Of a stretch of DNA of 64,000 nt, positions 9,248 through 18,468 are shown one piece after another (position 1 is the stretch's first letter; every line of letters begins with the position of its first letter). The position numbers and the translations under genes were made by a program. The stretch covers positions 124,001 to 188,000 of the forward strand of contig NZ_MRTH01000013.1 of assembly GCF_001956045.1 (NCBI RefSeq), written 5' to 3'. Source of the stretch: Paenibacillus sp. FSL H7-0331. GTDB taxonomy: Bacteria; Bacillota; Bacilli; Paenibacillales; NBRC-103111. The notes beneath the pieces are model-generated. The model ran no database searches. It was not told where the DNA came from and saw only the letters and a list, made by a program, of their open reading frames with translations.

Positions 9248-9263
9248 ATTAAACCGGTTTAAT
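9248..9263. promoter_or_regulatory. LacI-type operator, copy 2
   Basis: Perfect 16-bp palindrome ATTAAACCGGTTTAAT, centre 79 bp from the centre of copy 1. Confidence 0.75.
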
Positions 9264-9314
9264 CACATACATATAGAGCATACCTGAATCTGTTTGCAAT
9301 CATAGCCGCTTTTA

Positions 9315-9328
9315 TTAAACCGGTTTAA
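9315..9328. promoter_or_regulatory. LacI-type operator, copy 3
   Basis: Perfect 14-bp palindrome TTAAACCGGTTTAA, centre 66 bp from copy 2 and about 90 bp before the first gene of the operon. Confidence 0.72.
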
Positions 9329-9420
9329 GTTATCAGGGAGGTGAAGAACAGGAGTTAACCCGTTTCACCGCATTTTCAAAGCAAAGGTTGAATTATGAGC
9401 TCATTATGGAGGGGATATTT

Positions 9421-11388
9421 TTGAAAAAAATCGGGTTGCTAATGGTTATGATATTAATGCTTGCGGTTGCTCTGGCTGCATGTGAAAGTGATCCCAATGC
9501 CAAGACATCAGTCGTTGTGACACCTGTTACTCCTGATAAAGCGACTCCCGTTGTTCCTGCGAAGATAGAGGGTTACAAAGAGGCACCTATGCTCGCCAAG
9601 CTTACTGCTGCCTCAACTTTGAAAGCGGTTACTGAACGATTACCGGCCAAGGAAGATATCATGGTAGAGAAGGTATTGGAGGAAACAGGTAAGTACGGCG
9701 GCGATTGGAAGCTGCCTTGGACAGGAGTCAATGATCGCTGGACGGTGGGTCAACCTACAGAGGAAGCGCTTTTCCGCTTTAACAAGGATGGCAGCGCAGT
9801 CGAACCTAACATTGCCAAAGGCTACGACGTCAATAAAGATTCAACGGAGTTCACCATTTACTTAAGAAAAGGTATGAAGTGGTCGGACGGGATGCCTTTT
9901 ACAGCCGATGATGTCCTGTTCTATTGGGAGCATATGCTCACCAAAGAGACCTTCGGTAAAAAAATCTATGATGCTTATTACTCGGTTGATCCTGTGACGG
10001 GTGATAAGGCTTTAGCGACAGTGACCAAAATTGATGATTATAGCTTCAAGGTCGTTCATAAATATCCAAGCGTGCAGTTCCTGGAGCGTGTGGCGATTGA
10101 CAACAAATGGTTCCAGGCACCGGCACATTTTCAGAAGACTATTTTACCTGAATTCATAGGTCAGGAGAAGGCGCTTGAGATCGCCAAAAAATGGGGCTTC
10201 GAGGACGTCAAATCTTTCCTGGTCGCAACCGGTTATTATTACTGGGTCTACCCGCAAATTCCAACCTTAAGAGCTTGGGTAGCGAAAAATGATCCCAATA
10301 GTGATCAATTTATTATGGAACGCAATCCGTATTTCTGGAAGGTCGACGGCGAAGGCAACCAGCTTCCTTATATGGACCGTATCGTAGCTACCAAGGTTCA
10401 GGACCCGGCACAAAGAATTCTCGGCACCTTGGCAGGCGATTATAATATTATCGATTTTGACTTTAAGGATTTCACGGTACTAAAAGAAAATGAGAAAAAA
10501 GCAGGCTTCAGAGTTATGAATTGGTCAACGCCAACCTGGTCAAGCGCGGGCATTCAGCTCAATCAGACGATTGCAGATCCGAATCTGCGCAAGCTGTTTC
10601 AAGATATCAAATTCAGAGAAGCGTTATCGGTTGCGGTAGACCGTAAAGAAATCTCTGAGATCGTTACAAATGGGTTAGGCGCTCCTATCCAGGCGTCGGT
10701 TCCCGAAGGCTTGGTTGGCTACCAAAAAGGCTGGGCAGATCAATGGAGCAAATTCGATCCGAAGCGCGCGAACGAACTATTGGATGGGCTTGGATTGACA
10801 AAACGTGATAAAAACAACTTCCGTCTCAACGAGGATGGATCGGATTTAACAATAACCGTTATTGAAGGCAGTACGAGCACCTCAGGTTTTCTGGAATTGG
10901 TCAAAAAATATTATGAAGCTGTAGGCATCAAGGTAGACCTTAAGGTTGTGGATACAGGTACCCACCAAGAGCTCAAATACTCGAATAAAATCCCCGCCAC
11001 GACTGAAAATATTTCCTTGGTTAATGTTTCCTTCCGGCCTGATACGCTTGTACCTCTAAGAGTCATCACTCCATGGTACGGACAATATGGATTATACAGC
11101 TCCTCGAATGGCAAAGAAGGAGTTAAACCTGAGGGTGATGTTGCCTTGATTCTTGACTACTGGAATAAAGTGAAAGCATCGGCAACCAAAGAGGAAATCA
11201 ATAAATGGAGCAATGAGATCATCAAGCTTCATCAAAAAAATCAGTGGGTTATTGGTTACGCAGGTCCGACACCTCGTCTGATCGTCGCTTCCAATAAAGT
11301 GGGAAATGTACCTAAGGATTTGGTGTACTCGGATGAATTCCGCAGCATCGGCCATGGTCACCCCTCACAGTTCTTTATCAAACAATAA
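9421..11388 (+). CDS. Family 5 (OppA/DppA-type) solute-binding lipoprotein
   Basis: Binding protein for the OppBCDF-type importer encoded next. The signal peptide ends in lipobox L-A-A-C with Cys21. The family-5 core follows, including YDVNKDSTEFTIYLRKGMKW and SDGMPFTADDVLFYWEHM. Length 655 aa. A TTG at 9388 is in frame, but GGAGGGG at 9408-9413 lies just ahead of the TTG at 9421, which gives a normal lipoprotein N-terminus. Although this family is named for peptides, members also bind oligosaccharides; the downstream sugar-type enzymes and LacI regulator favour a saccharide here (inference). Confidence 0.88.
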   Translation: MKKIGLLMVMILMLAVALAACESDPNAKTSVVVTPVTPDKATPVVPAKIEGYKEAPMLAKLTAASTLKAVTERLPAKEDIMVEKVLEETGKYGGDWKLPWTGVNDRWTVGQPTEEALFRFNKDGSAVEPNIAKGYDVNKDSTEFTIYLRKGMKWSDGMPFTADDVLFYWEHMLTKETFGKKIYDAYYSVDPVTGDKALATVTKIDDYSFKVVHKYPSVQFLERVAIDNKWFQAPAHFQKTILPEFIGQEKALEIAKKWGFEDVKSFLVATGYYYWVYPQIPTLRAWVAKNDPNSDQFIMERNPYFWKVDGEGNQLPYMDRIVATKVQDPAQRILGTLAGDYNIIDFDFKDFTVLKENEKKAGFRVMNWSTPTWSSAGIQLNQTIADPNLRKLFQDIKFREALSVAVDRKEISEIVTNGLGAPIQASVPEGLVGYQKGWADQWSKFDPKRANELLDGLGLTKRDKNNFRLNEDGSDLTITVIEGSTSTSGFLELVKKYYEAVGIKVDLKVVDTGTHQELKYSNKIPATTENISLVNVSFRPDTLVPLRVITPWYGQYGLYSSSNGKEGVKPEGDVALILDYWNKVKASATKEEINKWSNEIIKLHQKNQWVIGYAGPTPRLIVASNKVGNVPKDLVYSDEFRSIGHGHPSQFFIKQ

Positions 11389-11410
11389 GTCGAATGGTTA
11401 ATCAACCTGC

Positions 11411-11428
11411 GGGGAAGTGAGCTTCCCC
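11411..11428 (+). other. Intercistronic stem-loop after the binding-protein gene
   Basis: GGGGAAG (11411-11417) pairs with CTTCCCC (11422-11428) over a 4-nt loop, and an outer CAAC/GTTG stem (11403-11406 with 11432-11435) extends it. There is no T run. Position and form match the hairpin at 4854-4877. Confidence 0.6.
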
Positions 11429-11480
11429 CTTGTTGGTTTCAATGGCATCTTCGAATTAAGCGGAGAGGATAGGATCAGAG

Positions 11481-12479
11481 ATGCTCCAATATATTTTAAG
11501 AAGAATCATCTTAGTCATACCCGTAGTGATTTTCATTTCTATTATCGTGTTCTACATCATACAGCTTCCAGCTGGTGATTATGTATCTAATTATGCCGCC
11601 AAAATGGCTGTAGCTGGCGATGTAATGACACAGCAGGATATGGATGAAATGAGAGTAAGTCTGAAGCTGGATCAGCCCTGGTATATACAGTATCTTGTCT
11701 GGATGAAAAACATTATCCTGCATTTCGACTTTGGTTATTCCTTTAGCTATAACAAACCGGTTATGGCGGTTATCCAGCAATACATGGCGCTTACGATCAT
11801 CGTTTCTCTGGTGACCATGGCGTTCACGTACGCAGTAGCGATTCCAATCGGCATTTATTGTGCAGTGAGGCAATATTCGATAGGTGATTATTTATATTCA
11901 GCTATAGGTTTTCTCGGTATGGCAACTCCCCATTTCCTGTTAGCGATCATCCTTATGTATCTGTCTTACGTGTATTTTGGAGATCCGCTGCTGGGACTTT
12001 TTTCAAGCGATTATGTGAATGCCGGGTGGTCCATGGGTAAGGTTCTTGACTTGCTGAAGCATATGATTATTCCTGTTATTGTTATTGGTTTGGCTAATAC
12101 CGCCGAGCTGATTCGTGTCATGAGAGGTCAAATGCTGGATGAGCTGAATAAGCCGAATGTAGTGACTGCCAGATCCAAAGGTTTATCGGAAACCAAAATC
12201 CTGCTTAAATACCCGACGCGTGCCGCGATGAATCCTATCGTCAGTACGATTGGCTGGTCACTCACTTCGATTTTCACAGGCTCCACCATAACGGCTATTG
12301 TACTGAACTTACCGATTCAGGGTCCTGTCATGTATAACGCTTTATTAGGTCAGGATATGTATTTGGCGGGAACCTGGCTATTGTTTATGGCCGTACTGAC
12401 GGTCATTGGGACCTTGATTTCCGATATTTTATTGGCTTGGCTGGATCCAAAAATTCGCACAGAGTTCAGAGGTATGTAA
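11481..12479 (+). CDS. ABC transporter permease, OppB/DppB type
   Basis: First permease of the importer, 332 aa. It begins with the OppB-type segment MLQYILRRIILVIPVVIF, has the usual extracytoplasmic loop, five further membrane segments and the ATPase-contact loop (TARSKGLSETKILLKY). GGAGAGGATAGG precedes the ATG at 11481. It ends one base before the start of the next permease, so the two are translationally coupled. Confidence 0.9.
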   Translation: MLQYILRRIILVIPVVIFISIIVFYIIQLPAGDYVSNYAAKMAVAGDVMTQQDMDEMRVSLKLDQPWYIQYLVWMKNIILHFDFGYSFSYNKPVMAVIQQYMALTIIVSLVTMAFTYAVAIPIGIYCAVRQYSIGDYLYSAIGFLGMATPHFLLAIILMYLSYVYFGDPLLGLFSSDYVNAGWSMGKVLDLLKHMIIPVIVIGLANTAELIRVMRGQMLDELNKPNVVTARSKGLSETKILLKYPTRAAMNPIVSTIGWSLTSIFTGSTITAIVLNLPIQGPVMYNALLGQDMYLAGTWLLFMAVLTVIGTLISDILLAWLDPKIRTEFRGM

Positions 12480-12480
12480 T

Positions 12481-13626
12481 ATGAAAACAATCCCGATATT
12501 TGGAAGACAGAAAATAACGCCGATCAAACCCGCCATCGCTAATGACGTCTACTACAGCTCACAATGGCGACTTATGTATCTAAGGCTCAAGAAGCATAAG
12601 TTAGCTCGAATCAGTTTGTTTATCTTATCGATGTTGTATTTGGCCGCCATCTTCGCCCAGTTCATAGCGCCGTACGGCTTGCAGAGCTATGACAGCAAAT
12701 ATGTGAATGCACCTCCTGTCAAAGTGAGCTTCATAGATGCAGATGGCAAGTTTCAATTTCGACCCTTCGTCAGCGAGTTAAAGTCAGCGAGGGACCCGGT
12801 TACACTGCGTAAAATGTTTGTGCAGGATGACAAGGTGCGACATGCAGTCCGGTTTTTTGTACAGGGTGAAACTTATCAATTTCTGGGTCTGTTCTCAACG
12901 AATATTCACTTGTTTGGCGTAGATGAGCCCGGACGTTTATTTCTATTTGGTACAGATGGGATGGGGCGCGATCTGTTGTCGCGTATCGTTCTGGGGAGTC
13001 AAATTTCATTAAGTATCCCTCTTATTGGAGTAGCGATTAGTTTTGTGCTCGGATTGCTAATCGGCGGGGTGTCGGGATATTTCGGTGGCTGGATTGATTC
13101 AGTCATTCAACGGGTTATCGAAATTATTCGCTCCTTTCCAACCTTACCACTATGGATGGCCCTATCGGCGGCAATTCCGCCACGCATACCGGTCGTCACG
13201 ATGTATATCTATATCGTTATCATCTTCGCTTTTATCGGTTGGACGGAGCTGGCAAGGGTTGCCAGAGGCAAGTTCATATCCTTGAAAAATGAAGAGTATG
13301 TATTAGCAGCCAAAATAGCTGGCGTCAGTGATGCCAAAATCATTCTTAAGCATCTGTTGCCTGGTTTTATCAGTTATTTGGTGGTCGCAACGACCTTGGC
13401 CATACCGAGCATGATCCTGGGTGAGACCGCAATGAGCTTTCTTGGACTTGGTATCCGGTCACCCGCAACGAGCTGGGGAGTACTGCTTCAGGAAGCGCAG
13501 CAGATTGAAAATATTGCTTTATATCCGTGGAAGTTAATACCTTTGGGCTTTGTTATCATCACCGTTTTAACCTTTAATTTTTTGGGTGACGGATTACGTG
13601 ATGCGGCGGACCCTTATAAGAGATAA
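12481..13626 (+). CDS. ABC transporter permease, OppC/DppC type, with enlarged extracytoplasmic loop
   Basis: Second permease, 381 aa, longer than the approximately 300 aa usual for OppC/DppC. The extra length is a polar stretch after the first membrane segment (about residues 70-150, from NAPPVKVSF to LFGVDEPGRL), before the conserved LFGTDGMGRDLLSR. The C-terminal part has the normal permease domain with AAKIAGVSDAKII. Large OppC loops occur in family-5 transporters that handle saccharides, which supports but does not prove a sugar substrate. Confidence 0.88.
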   Translation: MKTIPIFGRQKITPIKPAIANDVYYSSQWRLMYLRLKKHKLARISLFILSMLYLAAIFAQFIAPYGLQSYDSKYVNAPPVKVSFIDADGKFQFRPFVSELKSARDPVTLRKMFVQDDKVRHAVRFFVQGETYQFLGLFSTNIHLFGVDEPGRLFLFGTDGMGRDLLSRIVLGSQISLSIPLIGVAISFVLGLLIGGVSGYFGGWIDSVIQRVIEIIRSFPTLPLWMALSAAIPPRIPVVTMYIYIVIIFAFIGWTELARVARGKFISLKNEEYVLAAKIAGVSDAKIILKHLLPGFISYLVVATTLAIPSMILGETAMSFLGLGIRSPATSWGVLLQEAQQIENIALYPWKLIPLGFVIITVLTFNFLGDGLRDAADPYKR

Positions 13627-13676
13627 GCGTGAAAAGCTCGAACCAGTTACCTATTTCAGTATAGTGAGGGGATATT

Positions 13677-14738
13677 ATGGCATCACAGGCTTCTCAAGCT
13701 TCAATAGCTCCACAGGCTGAATCTAAACAACCCCTTCTCTCCGTTCAAGACCTCAAAATCCGCATTCAAATGGATAACGGGGAAATGAAAGCCGTAGATG
13801 GAGTCGACTTCGAAATAAAAAAAGGAAAAACGCTCGGTCTTGTGGGCGAATCCGGCTGTGGCAAAAGCTTGACCAGTAGAGCCATCATCAGCATCAATCC
13901 GAAAGAGTGTGAAACCACAGGCCAGATTGTGTATCACTCTACTTCTGAGAAGACGTTAAACAATTTGAATCTGTTATCGTTAGACCCGCGTGGCAAACAG
14001 ATCCGTTCCATTCGCGGCAGAAAAATTGCAATGATTTTCCAAGAGCCGATGACAGCATTCTCGCCAATGTACACGATTGGCAATCAGATCATGGAATCGA
14101 TATTGATCCACCGCACAAAGAATAAAAAAGAAGCCAAGAAAATAGCACTCGAAATGTTAAGTAAAGTTGGGATTTCAGATCAGGAAAAGCGATTCGATCA
14201 ATATCCGCATGAATTTTCTGGCGGCATGCGCCAGCGGGCCATGATCTCGATGGCCTTGTCCTGTAATCCGGAACTGCTTATCGCGGATGAACCGACAACC
14301 GCATTGGATGTTACGATTCAAGCGCAGGTGCTGGAGCTTATGAAAGGACTACAGAAGGAATTTGGGATGGCGATTTTGCTGGTGACCCATGATCTGGGCA
14401 TTATTGCAGAAATGTGCGACGAGGTAGCGGTCATGTATTTGGGAAAAATCGTGGAGCAATCGACGGTCGATGAAATATTTTACAATCCGAAGCACCCTTA
14501 TACAAAGGGCCTGCTCAAATCGATGCCCAAATTAGGCACAGACCGCAATAAACGGCTAGATTCAATCGAAGGCACGGTTCCGATGGCTATTAATTTGCCC
14601 CCTATGTGCGGTTTTTACGATCGCTGCACGGACCGAATTGAAGGCGTATGCAATGTGCAGGCGGTACCCAAAACCCAGCTATCCGACAATCATATGGTTA
14701 GATGCTTTCTGTACAAGGACAAGAATGAAGGAGAATAA
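13677..14738 (+). CDS. ABC transporter ATP-binding protein, OppD/DppD type
   Basis: Energises the importer from the cytoplasmic side. Walker A GESGCGKS lies near residue 57, signature SGGMRQR, Walker [13 protein letters not shown], and the switch His in LLVTHDLG. The C-terminal oligopeptide-transporter domain has the cysteine pattern C-G-F-Y-D-R-C ... C ... C-F seen in this family. Length 353 aa. GAGGGG precedes the ATG at 13677. It is followed 2 nt later by the partner ATPase gene. Confidence 0.92.
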   Translation: MASQASQASIAPQAESKQPLLSVQDLKIRIQMDNGEMKAVDGVDFEIKKGKTLGLVGESGCGKSLTSRAIISINPKECETTGQIVYHSTSEKTLNNLNLLSLDPRGKQIRSIRGRKIAMIFQEPMTAFSPMYTIGNQIMESILIHRTKNKKEAKKIALEMLSKVGISDQEKRFDQYPHEFSGGMRQRAMISMALSCNPELLIADEPTTALDVTIQAQVLELMKGLQKEFGMAILLVTHDLGIIAEMCDEVAVMYLGKIVEQSTVDEIFYNPKHPYTKGLLKSMPKLGTDRNKRLDSIEGTVPMAINLPPMCGFYDRCTDRIEGVCNVQAVPKTQLSDNHMVRCFLYKDKNEGE

Positions 14739-14740
14739 AT

Positions 14741-15769
14741 ATGTCTAAACGTATCTTGGATGTAAATAATCTAAATAAGGATTTTCAAGTGAAATCCAAA
14801 ACCAAGTTATTTAGTAAACCTTCTTACATTCGTGTGTTAAACAATGTTTCTTTTGAGCTGATGGAGGGAGAAACCTTAAGTATTGTGGGTGAATCCGGCT
14901 GTGGTAAAACGACCTTGGGCCGATGCATCGTAAGAGGAATGAATGCAAGCTCAGGCGAGGTGCTTTATCATACTGAGGGCGGAGAGCAGGTTAATTTTTT
15001 AGGGCTGCAGGGTAAGGAGTTCAAGAAGTACCGAAAAGATATTCAAATGATTTTTCAAGACCCGTACTCCTCACTCAGTCCAAGAATGAGTGTGTATGAT
15101 ATTATTTCCGAGCCGTTGATTGCCAATTTCAAGCTGAGCAAAGCCGAGGTTGATGAGAAAGTCACGGAAATCGCACAAAAGACCGGGTTAAATGTCAGCT
15201 ACCTCAAGCGTTATCCGCATGCGTTTTCCGGTGGGCAAAGACAGCGTATTGCGATTGCCAGAGCACTTGTTTCCAAGCCCAGACTCATTGTTTGCGATGA
15301 GGCGGTATCGGCTTTGGACGTTTCGATCAAAGCTCAAATTATTAATCTATTGAAGGACCTTCAGCAGCAGCTGCAGATCACATATATTTTTATCTCACAC
15401 GATTTGTCTATCGTTCAAAACATATCTGACAGGGTAGCTGTGATGCATTTGGGTAAAATCGTGGAATTAGCGCCAGTAGATTCATTATTTGACCATCCCA
15501 AGCATCCTTATACCGAGGCACTTCTATCGGCAGTGCCCGAGCCAGATCCACATTTGAAAAAAGATCGCATTATTCTCGAAGGCGAAGTTCCGAATCCAGC
15601 CAATCCTCCAAGCGGATGTCACTTTCATCCAAGGTGTGCTTATAAGACCGACAAGTGTATGCAGCAAGAGCCGGAGCTGCAGCTAGTCGGTGACCATCAT
15701 TATGCTGCATGTCACTATGCTAACGAATTTACATTAAGGGGCGTAAACCATGAGTCACAAGACAAGTAA
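14741..15769 (+). CDS. ABC transporter ATP-binding protein, OppF/DppF type
   Basis: Partner ATPase of the OppD-type protein, forming the nucleotide-binding heterodimer. Walker A GESGCGKT is at about residue 50, signature SGGQRQRIAIARAL, Walker B LIVCDEAVSALD (Ala where Pro is usual) and switch His in FISHDLS. The C-terminal domain holds the Cys cluster HPRCAYKTDKC. Length 342 aa. AAGGAGA lies before the ATG at 14741. The 3' end overlaps the HAD gene by 20 bp. Confidence 0.92.
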   Translation: MSKRILDVNNLNKDFQVKSKTKLFSKPSYIRVLNNVSFELMEGETLSIVGESGCGKTTLGRCIVRGMNASSGEVLYHTEGGEQVNFLGLQGKEFKKYRKDIQMIFQDPYSSLSPRMSVYDIISEPLIANFKLSKAEVDEKVTEIAQKTGLNVSYLKRYPHAFSGGQRQRIAIARALVSKPRLIVCDEAVSALDVSIKAQIINLLKDLQQQLQITYIFISHDLSIVQNISDRVAVMHLGKIVELAPVDSLFDHPKHPYTEALLSAVPEPDPHLKKDRIILEGEVPNPANPPSGCHFHPRCAYKTDKCMQQEPELQLVGDHHYAACHYANEFTLRGVNHESQDK

Positions 15770-16304
15770 TATTTCTGAGCACAAGAAATTAATTGTATTT
15801 CTGGATTGCGGAGATACCATCATTGATGAAGGCACCGAAATTCGGGACGATCACGATATCGTCATCCAGGCCAATGTCATTCCCGGAGCGGATGTGATGG
15901 TCAAGACGTTGGCCGAACGTGGCTATACACTTGCTATCGTAGCTGACGGTTACGCACAATCCTTCAAAAATATATTGACGGACAATGGATTATACGACTA
16001 TTTTGCCACAATGGTATATTCGGAAACGGTTAAAGCGTACAAACCAAGCTCTCGGATGTTTAAAGCCGCGATCGGAGCCTTGGATCTTACTGAGCAGGAC
16101 TGCTCACGCATTGTCATGGTAGGTAACAATCTGAGCCGCGATATTAAGGGTGCCAATGAAATGGGCATTACGAGCATTTTTCTGAGCTGGACACCGAGAT
16201 ACCCCAAATTACATACGGATGAGAGCGAGATTCCCGATTATACGATCAGTGATCCGCTGGAATTGATTGATCTAGTGGAAAAGCTTAATCAACAATTAGG
16301 CTGA
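15750..16304 (+). CDS. HAD-like protein with altered catalytic motifs
   Basis: 184-aa haloacid-dehalogenase-fold protein without an obvious large cap. Motif I reads DCGDT where the family norm is DxDxT: the nucleophile Asp is present, but the second Asp is shifted one place. Motif II reads IVADG, with Ala where Ser/Thr is expected. The motif III Lys is in KAYKPSSRMF, and motif IV reads VGNNLSRDIKGAN with GNN instead of GD. It may be a diverged phosphatase for an imported phosphorylated sugar, or inactive. It overlaps oppF, so it belongs to the operon. Confidence 0.75.
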   Translation: MSHKTSNISEHKKLIVFLDCGDTIIDEGTEIRDDHDIVIQANVIPGADVMVKTLAERGYTLAIVADGYAQSFKNILTDNGLYDYFATMVYSETVKAYKPSSRMFKAAIGALDLTEQDCSRIVMVGNNLSRDIKGANEMGITSIFLSWTPRYPKLHTDESEIPDYTISDPLELIDLVEKLNQQLG

Positions 16305-16333
16305 ATTGATTTCTGAGGAGATGTTGATCAGAT

Positions 16334-17359
16334 ATGGCCAAAATTGATGATGTTGCAAGATTAGCGAAGGTGTCCAAGGGGACGGTATCGAATGTTTTTA
16401 GCCAAAAAAGACCTACAAGCAAGGAAGTCACAGAGCGGGTCATGAGTGTTTCCAGAAAATTAAATTACGTGCCTAATCATATTGCGCGCAGCTTGGTTAC
16501 CAAAAAAACAATGGCTATCGGATTGACGATACCGCATGGCAGCTTCTTTTTCAACGCCTTTCATACGCAGTTCATCAACGCGGTAATATTGGAAGCATCC
16601 TATTATGGATATAGAGTGCTGCTGGATATGATCCCTTTGCAGAAGGTGAAGACGCCCTTTTTGTCGAGCTATCCGATTGATGGCGCTGTGGTTATGAGTC
16701 CTACAACAGATGATGAGCGGATTGATCTGATGCATCTCGGTCAAATTCCCTTTGTTACTGTCGGGAAAGTGATGAATGCCAATATTGATCATGCTGCAAG
16801 TGTAGATAACGATAATATGAAAATTATTACTAGCATATGCAATTATTTAATAGACAAGGGTCATCGCAATCTGATGTTTTTGAATGCAAACGAGCTGATG
16901 ACCGTATCGATTGTAAGAACAGCGGGATTTATCCAGGCCATGCATGATCACCAGATCGAAGTGGAACCGCACATGATTCACCATAAGCCAGCGATATTGT
17001 CCAATGAATACATGGATTATGGATACGCCGAGACGATTCGTGTATTGGGAAAGCTCAAGAAACAAGTAACGGCCATTATTGCCGATGATGACCGAACGGC
17101 GTTTAGCGTGCTGAATGCTATCAAGGATCTGGGTTTAAGGGTACCTGAGGATATTTCTCTATTCGTCATATGCGGAGATCTTTCGATGATGGTGCAATCC
17201 AACCCTTCCTTGTCGAGTATGGATTTGCAGCCATCGGAGCTTGGGATTCAATCGGTCAGACTATTAATGCACAAATTGGACGTGTTAAAAGGCGATTTTC
17301 CGGAAAATAAAATTATCGACAGCAAAATTATCGAAAGAGACTCTTGTTCAACGATTTGA
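16334..17359 (+). CDS. LacI-family transcriptional regulator
   Basis: DNA-binding regulator of 341 aa. The N-terminal helix-turn-helix (IDDVARLAKVSKGTVSNVF) is followed by the hinge helix PNHIARSL and a periplasmic-binding-protein-like effector domain. GAGGAG lies about 12 nt before the ATG at 16334. It is encoded inside the operon, and three palindromes with a central CCGG lie upstream of the operon's first gene, so autoregulation of the whole cluster is likely. The effector should be the transported saccharide or a product (inference). Confidence 0.92.
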   Translation: MAKIDDVARLAKVSKGTVSNVFSQKRPTSKEVTERVMSVSRKLNYVPNHIARSLVTKKTMAIGLTIPHGSFFFNAFHTQFINAVILEASYYGYRVLLDMIPLQKVKTPFLSSYPIDGAVVMSPTTDDERIDLMHLGQIPFVTVGKVMNANIDHAASVDNDNMKIITSICNYLIDKGHRNLMFLNANELMTVSIVRTAGFIQAMHDHQIEVEPHMIHHKPAILSNEYMDYGYAETIRVLGKLKKQVTAIIADDDRTAFSVLNAIKDLGLRVPEDISLFVICGDLSMMVQSNPSLSSMDLQPSELGIQSVRLLMHKLDVLKGDFPENKIIDSKIIERDSCSTI

Positions 17360-17377
17360 ACCCCTTAGGAGGATAAT

Positions 17378-18445
17378 ATGAACGATAAAATGTGGAATGT
17401 CGGTATTATTGGGCTTGGAAGCATTGGTGACTATCATATGAACAATCTCTCCAAAATCCCTGATACCAGAGTTGCAGCTATTTGTGATGTGAATGTACAG
17501 GCTGTAGAACAAGTCGGCAGCCGATTGGGACTGTCTGCAGGCAAAAAATACATTCAGTACGAGGATATCATTGCGGATCCGGAAATTGATTTTGTTATAT
17601 CCGGGGTATCCAATAAATTCCATTATGATATTCTAAAATGTGCCATTGCCTATAACAAACCGATATTTTCAGAAAAGCCCTTCACACGAACGATGGAAGA
17701 AGCAGATGAGCTATTGGAATTGTATGAGCACAATCCGATTCCTTGCATGGTTGGGTTTTCGTACCGATACAGACCCTGCTTCCAATACGTTAAGCAGCTG
17801 GTCGAGCAAGGTGCATTAGGTCGGATTCGGCATATTGCCGCCCACTACCTGCAAGAGGAAAATGCACCTATGTTTAACAAGGAATATACATGGCGGTTTA
17901 ATCAAGCGATGGCCGGGTCGGGTATATTGGCGGATATTGGCTCTCATATGGTGGATGCGGCGCGTTTTTTTGTCGGGGAATTTACACAGGTGTCCGGGCT
18001 GATGAGCACATTTATTGACCAACGGATAGATATGCGTACAGGGCAGCCAACTGCAGTCGACGTGGATGATTTTACAGGCTTCCAGGGTGTGCTTGAAGGT
18101 GGAGTCATGGGCACATTTTATACACATAAAAATGCTCTTGGAACCGGTAACCAATTTAATGTGACCTTGTTTGGCGATCTGGGCACGGTCAGAATCTCAG
18201 TCGAACAGCCTAACGAGGTTCATTTGACGGTTAGAGAAGGCGAAAGCCTGGAGCTGATAGAAAAAAAGATTTACTTAAATGAGAAGCTAATGAAACCGAT
18301 GCTTCAGGATTTTGTGGATTATCTGGATCAGGCGAATTCTCCTTTATTCCCGACATTCATGGATGGATACCGTAATCAGCAAGTGCTGCAAGCGATCATA
18401 GATTCAGCTAAAGATGGAGTAACCAGAAGCCTAAATCGACCATAA
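17378..18445 (+). CDS. Gfo/Idh/MocA-family oxidoreductase
   Basis: NAD(P)-dependent sugar or cyclitol dehydrogenase, 355 aa. The N-terminal Rossmann motif is GIIGLGSIGDYH, and the family signature EKP sits in PIFSEKPFTRT. The C-terminal half is the alpha/beta substrate domain. TTAGGAGG precedes the ATG at 17378. It is followed 23 nt later by a ThuA-like gene. Gfo/Idh/MocA plus ThuA is a frequent pair in sugar oxidation clusters, for example conversion of disaccharides to 3-keto derivatives (known association; substrate unproven here). Confidence 0.92.
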   Translation: MNDKMWNVGIIGLGSIGDYHMNNLSKIPDTRVAAICDVNVQAVEQVGSRLGLSAGKKYIQYEDIIADPEIDFVISGVSNKFHYDILKCAIAYNKPIFSEKPFTRTMEEADELLELYEHNPIPCMVGFSYRYRPCFQYVKQLVEQGALGRIRHIAAHYLQEENAPMFNKEYTWRFNQAMAGSGILADIGSHMVDAARFFVGEFTQVSGLMSTFIDQRIDMRTGQPTAVDVDDFTGFQGVLEGGVMGTFYTHKNALGTGNQFNVTLFGDLGTVRISVEQPNEVHLTVREGESLELIEKKIYLNEKLMKPMLQDFVDYLDQANSPLFPTFMDGYRNQQVLQAIIDSAKDGVTRSLNRP

Positions 18446-18468
18446 CCGAATGAAAAGGAGGCAATTCG

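Larger units (their letters stand above)
8826..9420. other. 595-bp regulatory region upstream of the large sugar operon
   Basis: No gene supported. In order it holds a terminator for the AraC_N gene (8946-8971), A/T-rich DNA, a promoter (9100-9128), a partial cre-like site (9139-9152), three CCGG-centred palindromes (9168, 9248 and 9315), a possible 7-codon reading frame (9205-9228) and the ribosome-binding site of the binding-protein gene (9408-9413). Confidence 0.7.
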
